Below, one piece after another: positions 55,087 to 64,000 of a stretch of 64,000 nucleotides of DNA. The stretch's first letter is position 1. Each line of letters starts with the position of its first letter. The translations under genes and the position numbers were made by a program. Source of the DNA: Zeus faber (lineage: Eukaryota; Chordata; Actinopteri; Zeiformes; Zeidae); assembly GCA_960531495.1 (NCBI GenBank), contig OY482855.1:3162001-3226000 (forward strand), written 5' to 3'. A model generated the notes under the pieces. That model had not been told where the DNA came from and searched no databases. It was given only the letters and a program-made list of their open reading frames with translations.

Positions 55087-55584
55087 TTACATCACTTCTT
55101 TAGACAATGTACTAACCTGTTGAGCAAAGTCAAAACTGTAATACATCTTGATGTGGTTGCTCGCAGGTTGAACACGACCACCCAGAGAGAGGTTGAGGCG
55201 CTCATAGGTGTTCTTGATCATGGAGTTGTTGACCCTCTTCTCCAACCTTTTTTCCTTGTGCTGTAGAATTTGCTTCTTGTAGAAACTTCTTCTGTTGTAA
55301 CAACAAATGGGCTTGTCATCGGTCTCCTCCGGTGGTTCTTGAAAATATTCCATGTCATCGTCACATTCAGGTTGGTTGTTTGAAATGTTCTCCAAGTCTG
55401 GGATAACGCCGACATCAGATTCAGCAACACTGTCGTTCTCGGCGTCGCTGTCGAAAGACTGACTATCATCGTGGAAAATGAAGCCCAGTAAACGCTGCTT
55501 ACACTGACTAGGATCTATCGCACTGGTCCGATTAAGGTACGCAATATGATTTAGAGCTTCCGCCAACCACTTCTTGTAATCCAT
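55087..55584 (-). CDS. Uncharacterised acidic protein fragment, possibly transposon-derived
   Basis: A 165-codon frame begins 'MDYKKWLAEALNHIAYLNRT'. It has an acidic middle ('DDSQSFDSDAENDSVAESDV' and 'PECDDDMEYFQEPPEETDDK') and a basic part ('KKQILQHKEKRLEKRVNNSM'), and ends 'HIKMYYSFDFAQQVSTLSKE'. Ending in a 'YSFDFAQQV' motif recalls large uncharacterised animal proteins, some with transposase-like regions. The similarity is from memory and weak. The frame is cut by the junction with the ERV1-like fragment at about 55085, so it is probably the first part of a longer protein. The clean frame stands out among decayed neighbours. Confidence 0.4.
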   Translation of the reverse strand: MDYKKWLAEALNHIAYLNRTSAIDPSQCKQRLLGFIFHDDSQSFDSDAENDSVAESDVGVIPDLENISNNQPECDDDMEYFQEPPEETDDKPICCYNRRSFYKKQILQHKEKRLEKRVNNSMIKNTYERLNLSLGGRVQPASNHIKMYYSFDFAQQVSTLSKEVM

Positions 55585-55599
55585 AACAACATGGAGAGT

Positions 55600-56454
55600 A
55601 AAGTTTTCACAGACAAGTGAAACTGAAGGCTCTTGTCCTGCGCTTTAACCATCGCTTTACGGAAGTGACTTCAGCTTTTCTTCTTCGTGGATTACACCAC
55701 CTACACAACAATGTATCCAGGTGTGTGTGTAAAACTAATACCATTTAAAGGTTGAACTCTATCAAAACAGTTTCTCATTGTGACTTCACATCACATGAAA
55801 TATGGAGGAATGATTTTCACCTGGATGGTCGCTTTAAAGGAAATGATGGATCAGCATTTGCGCTGTTCAGCGTTTCGGTAATCGAACTGTGTTTCCCCAT
55901 GTAATCTAATGGGAATATTTAACTTGACTATTTAACATTTATCTTCTATTTATAAATCAAACTCGGCTTTGAAAATACTTAGAGAGATTAAAAAAAACAA
56001 AAAGGAACACAAATCTGGAAAAATCAAATTTTCCTTCTAGAAAGGATTTTTCAATTTATTTGGCGGCTCGTGGTGATTTTAGAAATGCGCCACAAATCAG
56101 GTTTTGCTGGGGTGGGTCACATATCTGATAGAACTAATCTTAAAGCTATAGTTTATTTCAGATTTGAGAAGTTCAATACCAATTTCATCCCGATGCGTCT
56201 AGTCCCGGCGAACCCACATGTTAACTGTGTTAGCCTGTTATGGAATGCACATCGACTCATTCAAAGATTTGCGATTGACCAGAAAAATGGAGTATGCCTT
56301 TAACCAAATCTGTCTCTCCCATAAAATTAATCCAACACCCAACATAATTTCAGTCCAGTGTTGTGATGGTACATGCCATCAGCTTTTAACAAAAAAAAAT
56401 GTAATACTTTTTTCTCGCTGCAACCCCCTTCCCCCTTGTTTTCCCGCCCACCAG
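55600..56454 (+). other. Intergenic or SYT17 intron sequence
   Basis: Non-coding. It ends with a strong pyrimidine tract and 'cccgcccaccAG', the acceptor of the SYT17-like exon. No preceding C2-domain exon is found here. Confidence 0.5.
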
Positions 56455-56651
56455 TGTACGGCCACAACATGAAGAGCAGCAACGACTTTGTGGGCCGTAT
56501 CCTGATTGGTCAGTTCTCCACAAGCCCCCCAGAGACTGGCCACTGGCAGATACTGCTGGTCTCCCAGCGGGCACCGGTGGAGCAGTGGCACAGCCTGCGA
56601 TCCAGGGCCGAATGTGACCGAGTCTCGCCCGCCTCCCTGGAAGTCACATGA
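56455..56651 (+). CDS. syt17: SYT17-like last coding exon (end of C2B domain)
   Basis: After a good acceptor the exon reads 'YGHNMKSSNDFVGRILIGQF', then 'HWQILLVSQRAPVEQWHSLR' and finishes 'SRAECDRVSPASLEVT' before TGA at 56649-56651. This matches the C-terminus of synaptotagmin-17 (B/K protein), a peripheral membrane trafficking protein with two C2 domains. The W-H-S-L motif is the usual end of a synaptotagmin C2B domain. The frame is intact, so the gene may be functional. Its other exons are not seen in this window. In human, SYT17 lies next to ITPRIPL2, which agrees with the neighbour at 33.9-44.7 kb. Confidence 0.85.
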
Positions 56652-59580
56652 TTGTGGGGGCAATTGCAAGAGGCTGCAGCAGTACAGGAACTAGAAATGG
56701 ATGGTTATATAATATAAATGGTGGCCTAGATGGAGAGAAAAAGTGGGGGTGGGGTGTTGCTTTTTTTGTTTCATCTTCTCCTCTGATTATCAGTGCTGGC
56801 GTCTTAGTTTCAGAGTAGTTCTCTGAAGCACATTGTCCCTCAGGCCTCCTCAAAAAAGCTCCTGACTTTCTTCCCCCCTATTCTCCTAGGCCAGTGTAGA
56901 GTCTCAAAGTTTTGGGCTGCAGAAATGGTTAAATGTCTTACTTTGAAACGGTATATGTCTATGCACTGGCATCGACTTTCACCGCTAGCTTCTGTGGTGG
57001 CTGACTGGAGAACCAAGATCTTCTCCATTGACTTAAATTGCTTAATAATTTAAATTAAATTGAAGCAAATTAAACATCCTTAGTAAGTATATTAAAAATA
57101 TTTAGTAGAATTAGGCCATTGTTCTCCTGATTTCTCCGGGTGTTCCAGTTGCCTCGCTCTAATGACATGTATGGTAGGGTTACAGACCTGCTGATATTTG
57201 CTGCCGATATTTCGAGACAGTAAACAAAGCAACCAGAACAGAACATGTGTAGTACAAACAACAGGGATGATATATGACACAATATGTTACACAACCGTGA
57301 TTTATAATCTGCTGTCTATTTATGAAATGAAACGCTTGTCTTAGGTTATTTTTTTCCGAATATTATTTGTTTAACTAACTAGATTTCTCCTTTTTTGGGC
57401 CTTTTTTCTGCTTTAGTTTCAATTTTCATTCCATGCGGATGTTGTGATGGCCGACTGCCAGCCTGCTGCTAATCCTTTACCAATGTGTTGCTTCTCCATT
57501 GAAAAGAAAAACTGCTAGGAAACTTTTGGGCTGACTGATTGATCTATTGCTGACATACCAAGTTCAGATTCTGCTTTCATCAACAGTCTTTCTTGCTGTG
57601 TCGTGTTGCTGAGTTTTTTTCTTCACTCATTTTTTTGTTTTCTATTCACAACATCGCCAACTTCATTGCTTACTGCAAGGTTAGCGTCACAAAATGTCCG
57701 ACTGACAGGTCAAGTTGCAATTAAGATGTTTACACATCCAAGCAGTCCTTCAATACCCCAACTAATAACGGAAAAATCCATGTTTTAATGTAAATACGCT
57801 AACTCAATCAAGACCTTATGTACACTTTATTTCCTCTGCTCCCAACCCAACTTAACTTCCATTGAGTATTTAGACTGAATGAGCCATTTAACTCAGTTGG
57901 TTGAAGGAATCTTAATAATGCAAACAGATGTAAAAACCGTATTCAAATATAATCTGATTCTGGTTCTGACAGACAACTCTTAGATTTAATTTAAAATTAT
58001 CTTTATCTATTAAGCATCGTTTGAGTTTGAGCATCTTGGCGCTACTGCTCAACACTCTCGGCGAAATGTACTAAAAACCAAACAATGCCCAATCAGAGCC
58101 TGTTCGCCACTTTCTAAGAACCGAGGTGCCGAAAATATAAGCAGTTGAAAACATAGACTCTTGCGCAATTACCTGCAACAGAAAATTAATTTGATTTTAT
58201 AATGCCTGACCTAACTAATAACTAATCTTAAAGGGATACTCTACTTTTATCTAGCTTACCAAGATCCAGACAAGAAAATCATTACCAATTTCATCCCTGT
58301 GTGACCAGTTCTTAGATAGTGGTAACTAGGTTGGCTGCAAAGGGAATCAACGACCCTAGTTCCTGTGAAATTAGTTAGTATTAAAAGTTATTTAAGCGAT
58401 ACATCTTGTGTCTCTACAACAAGTTAAAATAAAAACATAAAAATGAAATCTTAGTTTTAATTGCTGCTATACTTTCAGAGTTCAACCGCTTTTCCACCCT
58501 CTTAAAGATTCAACAATGCTTAATATGTTTAACTACCATGTACCTGCCTTCTCCATACTTAAAAAACTAACTGGCTCCATCCAGAAACGAAACATATGAA
58601 CATCTTATATTGTCTAAGCACGGTATGATCCACCACATGGTTGGCCTGGTGGTTGGGAAGCTCTGCACCATAGGACATTTCAACTCTGTAGGTGATGGTC
58701 GGGCAACTTGTCACCATTTACCTCAGCTTAAGCTTGCGAATTAAATCTTTAATTCCAGACCCCTTGCGATGTCAATCGGCCACATATCTCTGCAGATAAA
58801 ATAGGTAAATTTATCTGTAATCACCGTTTGGCGGGCAGCTGCACACAGAGCGGCACAAACAAAGTTCATTCACTTGCATGCACAATGAGGATGTATGTGG
58901 ACATATGCTTGCAATATTTTTACATTTCTGCTGAAACACTGCATTTTTTTTCAGATGTTAACTTTCAGTTCGTAATTTTTTTTCATAACATTCGAATATC
59001 GAACCATCGTTTGACAGCGCTAGCCAGGGGAGGTATTTATTTATGTAGCCTGAATGTTGATAATTATGTTCAGAAATATAGTATGAATAGATTTATTTTA
59101 AATACTGTATGTGTGGTTGATGTTATTACACTGAAATGTTGTTGCTGTTAGATGAATGTGACCTTTATAGATTTAGCATTATTTTTAATTTTTGAACCTT
59201 TGCCCCATTGCGTCGCATTTAAACACAACAAGAAACATTTCTCAATAGTAAAAAATTCTACAAGGTTGTGATATGAACAGTTATAAATGATCAGAACCAA
59301 GATTTTGCTGAGGCCTTGGTATTAAAAATAGCGAACCTGTCCTTGGATATATGAATATACAAATCTTGTGTCTTCAAAGAGTCATTCTGTGTCAGGTGAG
59401 CATTTATCCCTCGCATACCATAGCATAGTGTGACGTGCACTGTTAATATAAAAACAGTTGTTTCGCTTACTGTCTCCAGGAATCTGTGGATTGTGTGTGC
59501 TGTGTTCTCATCCTGTATCTCACTGTTACTATGTTATTGCTGCACCGTTTTAAATGTTTAAATATGTACACAAAATAGAA
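56652..59580. other. SYT17 3' region and non-coding DNA
   Basis: Nothing recognisable beyond a probable 3' UTR start. The open frames are short and without family features. AT-rich. Confidence 0.45.
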
Positions 59581-59582
<2 letters not shown>

Positions 59583-59648
<66 letters not shown>

Positions 59649-59674
59649 GTGCGTGTGTGTGTGTGTGTGTGTGT
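59583..59674. repeat. GT microsatellite
   Basis: About 90 bases of GT with two GC interruptions near 59643 and 59651. Confidence 0.95.
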
Positions 59675-60679
59675 TTATTGAGCAACTGAAGGGAGTCACT
59701 GGCCAAATAGAAAATAAATGCACAACCATTTATTTGGTGTCTTGCCAAGGAACAATTCAAATTCAAATAGGAATATTGTTATTGAGGGTATATTGTAAGG
59801 ATGGTAACAGGTAATTAAGTGTATTTCATCTAAATATGTGTGCATTTACATTAAATACAACATCTGTGCATGTGCATTATGTGCTGTCTGTTATGTATGT
59901 GGCTGTGGGGAAATTGGCGAAAACATTTTGTGCTATACGGGTGGCACAAACCCAGAGATGGGCACAGGTTTCATGGCCATACATCCATATTGACGGATTC
60001 CAGTCGATGATGTTTGAAACATTTTTTAAGTCAACAACACCGCTAGAATTCTCTTTGCACTGTACACAATGAAGCAAGATGACATTTAAAGACATGAGCA
60101 CACACACCCACACCCCCCCCCCCTCACACACACACACACACAAAAGGTGATACTTGATTGTGTTGATACTTAAACGTCAACTGTTCCCTCACCACCTCCA
60201 TAACAGTAAACTTTACCTAACTGTCAAACTCTTCGTGTCAAACTTGAGACATAACAGTGCTTTGCAAAATGTCAAGTACAGTGCAATACAAGTACAGATA
60301 ATTGAGTTCACTACCATCAGACTTGACATGGTGGTGGACTCAGATGGAGCAAATTGTGTATATCATTGAGTTAAAGTTACAGTTATAACTTTTTTTGAGG
60401 ATGTAATGAAGGAAGCCCTTGGAGGAAGAGGTTAAAGTATGCAGATTTAGTAGCTGAACCAAGGAATCGTGGCTGGCATGAACGGGTTAGACCAGGAGAG
60501 ACATAGTAGATGTGTTAAGTGCACACAATATGGTATCTGCTGCGTAGAATTGGCATGAGTCAGGTCCAATGGAAATTTCTCAGTCAAGGAGGCATTTGCA
60601 TTTATCAGGTTAATTAGCCTCATACAGTGTTGCATGCTGCCTTAGTTTTGGACATCGAGGGAGGCTGAGGCAGAGGGAC
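59675..60679. other. Non-coding DNA
   Basis: Contains a (C)n/(CA)n stretch at 60100-60142. No gene seen. Confidence 0.45.
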
Positions 60680-61330
60680 TATCATGATCCTTCCCCTGCC
60701 ATGTTCCTATCTGTCTCTGTCTCCCTCTAGCTCCCCCTGTCTGCCACTAGGGCTCTCTGTCCCCCTCTAACTCCCTCTGTCTGTGTTTCATGTCACTTCA
60801 GTTCCCTGTCACTACACACCTGTCCCCACTCTGTTATCACACCACCTGTCCCCACTTCCCTCGTCACTCCCCTTGTACTTAACCTGGTGCTCTTCACTCT
60901 GTCGGTGTCGGTTAATGCGTGTTGCTGCTTGCTTGTTGCTGCTTGCTTGTTGCTGCTTGCTTGTTGCTGCTTGCTTGTTGCTGCTTGCTTGTTGCTGCTT
61001 GCTTGTTGCTGCTTGCTTGTTGCTGCTTGTGTTTTCTGCCTAGGTTGCTGCATGCCCTTTCCCCCGTTCCATGTCCCTGCCTGTTTCCCTGTGTGTACCC
61101 TGGACTCTCAGCTCCTGATTCCCCGCCAGCGCCTCTGGTCTTGGTCCCTGAGCCCGGCTTCCCTGTCTGGTCGTGAGTCTCCTGTTTTCCCCGTCACAGT
61201 CCTTGCCAGTCCTGATCCCCTGTCTGTTGCTTGTTCCGGATTCTGTATTCCCTCTATAAACCCCTGTCAATATTCCCTAACCGTGTGTCTTGCAATTGGG
61301 TTCCTCATCCTGACCATCCCACCTGTGACA
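60680..61330 (+). repeat. Gypsy LTR with expanded 14-base repeats
   Basis: Begins TATCATGATCC (a TG start decayed to TA) and ends CACCTGTGACA, as in the solo LTR at 14040-14445. It has the same 'ctctataaa' TATA-like and 'gtgtgtcttgcaattgggt' end blocks. Between 60917 and 61030 the unit ttgctgcttgcttg is repeated about eight times, making this copy 651 bases against 406. The Leu/Ala/Cys frames across it are not genes. Confidence 0.8.
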
Positions 61331-61497
61331 GTATGAACTGACCTGCGATGAACCCAGCAGACCCGGTTGTTAGGGCCTTTTTCTCTTTCCTCACCCGGGG
61401 CCAATCTCAAGGCCCTCCGGCTAGCTGTAAGCCTGCCGGTCGCCAGCAGGCTCCCCGGACTGCTCACCCCCCGCCCTCACTCCTGGATATATGATGT
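61331..61497 (+). pseudogene. Gypsy primer site and gag N-terminus
   Basis: Immediately after the LTR, 'gtatgaactgacctgcg' occupies the primer-site position. An ATG at 61348 then opens 'MNPADPVVRAFFSFLTRGQS', a start typical of fish gypsy Gag proteins (M-N/D-P-A-D). It stops at TGA about 49 codons later, near 61495. So the LTR is a 5' LTR of an element whose interior is mostly gone. Confidence 0.65.
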
Positions 61498-62310
61498 GAG
61501 GATGTGACGCTGGAGGCCTAAGCTGGCTAGGCCGGTACCTGCCTGGTCCCCTCCTGCCTCCGAGGATCCCAAGCAGTCCCCCTTCTGGGGGTCGCGCCAC
61601 GCGTTTTTCTCTTGGTACCCCCAGAGAACCCCCAGGAGAGGACGTAGCCCAAGCGGTACCTGAGGCCGTCCGCGGCCGGGCACTCTCCAGTCTCCGCGGC
61701 TGGGCGCTCCCCAGTCTCCCTGCAGCCGGGCACTCCCCAATCTCCGCTGCCACGCACTCCCCACTCGCCGGCGGCCTCCCCCAAGGCCCAGCCGGTTCCC
61801 GCCTCCGATCCACCAGCTGCCTCCCCAGAGGTCCAGCTGTTTCCCGCAATCCTTGCTGGCCTGCACGACGACGACGCCGCTCGCGGTCTGCACGCGGCGG
61901 CTCGCGGTCTGCTTTTCGCTTCTCTTGGTACCCCCAGAGAACCCCCAGGAGAGGACGTAGCCCAAGCGGAACCCGAGGCCGTCCACAGCCGCGCAGTCCC
62001 TAGTCTCCGCGGCTGGGGCTCCCCAGTCTCCGCAGCCGGGCGCTCCCCAGTCTGCGTTGCCGCGCACTCCCCACTCACCGGCCGCCTCCCCCGAGGCCCA
62101 GCCGGTTCCCGCCTCTGATCCACCAGCTGCCTCCTTCGAATTCAGCCGGTTCCCGCAATCCTTGCTGGCCTGCACGATGACGACGCCGCTCGCGGTCTGC
62201 ATGACGCCGCTCGCGGTCTGCATGACGCCACTCGCGGTGTGCATGACGCCGCTCGCGGTGTGCAACTGTGCCCCAGCCCGCCCATCTCCCGTACCCGGTG
62301 GCAGCCAACC
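61498..62310. repeat. GC-rich tandem duplication and 21-base repeat
   Basis: Two copies of a unit of about 311 bases start with 'cttggtacccccagagaa' at 61611 and 61924 and end with 'ggcctgcacga' at 61858 and 62167. They are followed by about four copies of the 21-mer ATGACGCCGCTCGCGGTCTGC (62175-62265). The 278-codon minus-strand frame across it repeats in step with the DNA and lacks a family. I treat it as non-coding. Confidence 0.7.
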
Positions 62311-62990
62311 CACAATGATCAGCCACAGGCGCAGAGTGGTCCACCATGTGCCTCCGCCCTGCCGAGCAGCTCCGTGCCACCATTAGGCCCCTGGTCAGCC
62401 CCCAGCCGCCTAGCATGCGGACCACAGAACAGATGGTGGCTGACGGCACCCCCACCCACAGCCGGACCCCCCAGTGATGTGTACACCGAGAGCGCCAGAG
62501 GACAGGTACCCCTGCATTCCGGTGTGATGACAGGAAACCGTCCCCCACTGAAGGAGGCCACATGGTGAGCCCTGCGCCTAGCATAGCCAGCAAGGTTCAA
62601 GACCCTGGTTGACAGGACCAGATGGAACGCCTAACCAGCCCTGGCATGACGGTCCACACCCGCCCCTAAACCGAAACCCCAGAATCCCCAACCATGATCC
62701 TAACCCACACACGTACGCTAGCTACAGGTACTATCCAGGAGCATGTCCTGGAGCGGGCACCACCAGCCAGACCCCCTAACTCCCCCGTGGGGCCCCGGGA
62801 TCCCACATGAACACAGGCCTACGCACCACAGTTTGTCCCCAGTGCCGCCCGGGCATCCACCCAACTGCAGAGCCCCGGCAGACCTTGAGAACCCCTACAT
62901 GCCCAAAACATCACGACATTGCACCGATTTAGAAAGACTCAAAGTAGCCCATATTTCATTAAATTAATCAACATTGTTTTTGGATTTTGC
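62311..62990 (-). repeat. GC-rich dispersed repeat B, reverse copy
   Basis: 'gtggtccaccatg', 'gccctggtcagcccccagc' type phrases (62330-62480) are the reverse complement of 19960-20100. The rest is C-rich without recognised content. Confidence 0.5.
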
Positions 62991-64000
62991 CAATAGTTTT
63001 TCCATTCAGATGTAATCTATTAATAACTGCAACCATTGGGATGTTGTGAGATAATCTCTCTTTTTCCAATTGAGTAATATGTTTTCTTAAGACGTTCAGG
63101 CGATCAAAATGGATTGCTGGTGTTTCAGTGGTGGGTCGACTGGGGAGAGGTCACCGAGAAGACATATAGATGGGGAGACTGGAATGCTGCGACCCAGAAG
63201 GGTTGATAGCTTCTTGGTGATGTTGGTCCAGAATGCTAGGCTAGGTGGGCAGAGCCAGAAGGCATGAAAGTAGTCATCTCTGGTATCAAGGGAACAGTGA
63301 GAGCAAATGTCTTCATCCACAAAACCCATTTTGAACATTTTGTGTTCCGTGATATGTGCTCTGTGCAAGATCTTATACTGGATGAGTTGCATTTTGGAGT
63401 TTGTGTCATAGAAAAGGTGTTGTTGCAAATAAGCTTTCACAGGTTGATATCGGTGGGAACAGCAAGGTCTCTTTCCCATTTCATTGTAGGTAAAGATAAG
63501 GTGTCATCTGTTTTTAATAAAAGTTTGTATTATTCTGGAAAAATATTTTTTTAAGTGACCAATATGAGTGAGATGTTCAATCATTTGAGGTGGTTGTAGG
63601 ATGTTGTTCGTCAATTTGATTTTAACTTTTAGAGACTGCTGTAATTGAAGGAAGCTGTGGCCACCGGTATTATACCTTTGGGTTAAGGTTGGGAAGGATA
63701 TAAGCAAATTGTTTTCAAAATTTGTTCCAGATAAGTAATTCCTTGTCTTTTCCAAGACCTAAAGATTATTGGTCTGTTTTTCACTCGAAAATCTGGGTTG
63801 TGCCAGATTGGCGTGAATTTGTTTGAAGATAGAGTGTGACCACTGAGTTTGAGGAATTTCCATCAGGCTGACAGAGTTGTTGCGATAAATGGGTTTTTAA
63901 AGCAGTAATGTTTCCTTATTGATTCAGTAAGGAATGGGAGATCAGATAATGATAACTCCTGACATTCTTTTTGTTCAATGTCTCACCATCCATGGGCCAA
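62991..64000 (-). pseudogene. L1 LINE ORF2 C-terminus
   Basis: The minus strand reads 'NYLSGTNFENNLLISFPTLT' (63730), 'EHLTHIGHLKKYFSRI' (63570), and after a shift 'GKRPCCSHRYQPVKAYLQQH'. It then continues 'LIQYKILHRAHITEHKMFKM', 'CSHCSLDTRDDYFHAFWLCP' (a Cys/His cluster typical of L1 ORF2 ends) and 'RKHITQLEKERLSH'. It continues off the right edge of the window. It is the same family as 18720-19600 and better preserved; the 128-codon end is open. Confidence 0.85.

Noticed and set aside
59467-59814. Val/Cys or Thr/His repeat proteins
   Set aside because: Translations of a GT microsatellite.
60783-61336. Leu/Ala/Cys-rich frames in three phases
   Set aside because: All are readings of the 14-base repeat in a gypsy LTR.
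61477-62313. 278-codon open frame on the minus strand
   Set aside because: It follows the DNA tandem repeats in period and composition, is Gly/Trp/Arg-rich from GC bias, and shows no domain.

Overview
The window looks like a stretch of a teleost fish chromosome made almost entirely of nested transposable elements and decayed endogenous retroviruses (ERVs), with the remains of two vertebrate host genes. The case for a fish rests on the repeat mix: long CA/GT microsatellites, L2 and L1 LINEs of fish type, Ty3/gypsy elements, a BED-finger hAT transposon, and dispersed 3' ends carrying the fish-typical 'aggcgcttttatccaaagcgac' class of sequence (written here only in part). No prokaryotic gene, operon, CRISPR array or rRNA is present.

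Layout. 0-9.9 kb: ERV1 (+ strand), a gamma/epsilon-like provirus with recognisable gag, protease, RT, RNase H, integrase and a 3' LTR. Every gene is broken, and downstream of pol there is an unusual immunoglobulin-V-like reading frame where env is expected. 9.9-13.2 kb: fragments of gypsy LTRs and other repeats. 13.2-16.8 kb: ERV2 (+), with a tRNA-Leu-like primer site, a leader of tandem repeats, a 406-bp solo gypsy LTR with perfect 5-bp target duplication, a nucleocapsid knuckle, a protease and an integrase scrap. 17-21.5 kb: gypsy LTR pieces, LINE endonuclease and L1 ORF2 fragments, and a gypsy RT-RNase H running straight into its 3' LTR. 21.7-27.0 kb: ERV3 (- strand), flanked by LTR-like repeats, its protease cut by an L2 LINE. 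28.2-33.0 kb: a degraded L2-type LINE hosting a complete 2116-bp hAT element with 8-bp target duplications.

33.9-44.7 kb: an ITPRIPL2-like host gene. It is split by introns with consensus splice sites and carries several frameshifts, and a perfect 28-bp inverted repeat sits at one of the breaks. Its introns hold an L1, a Tigger-like DNA element, another LINE and two inverted 255-bp copies of an L1 segment. 44.7-56.4 kb: more repeats, a second ERV of the ERV3 family (- strand) split by a LINE, and an ERV1-like pol fragment (- strand). 56.455-56.651 kb: the last coding exon of a synaptotagmin-17 (SYT17)-like gene. ITPRIPL2 and SYT17 are neighbours in human, so this is probably ancestral synteny. 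56.7-60.7 kb has no gene I can recognise. 60.7-62.3 kb: a gypsy LTR with primer site and gag start, followed by GC-rich tandem repeats. 63-64 kb: an L1 3' end.

Nothing here forms a working pathway. The story is one of insertion into insertion, with two old host loci surviving between the repeats. Assignments come from motif recognition by eye and from comparing copies within the window; no database search was possible.
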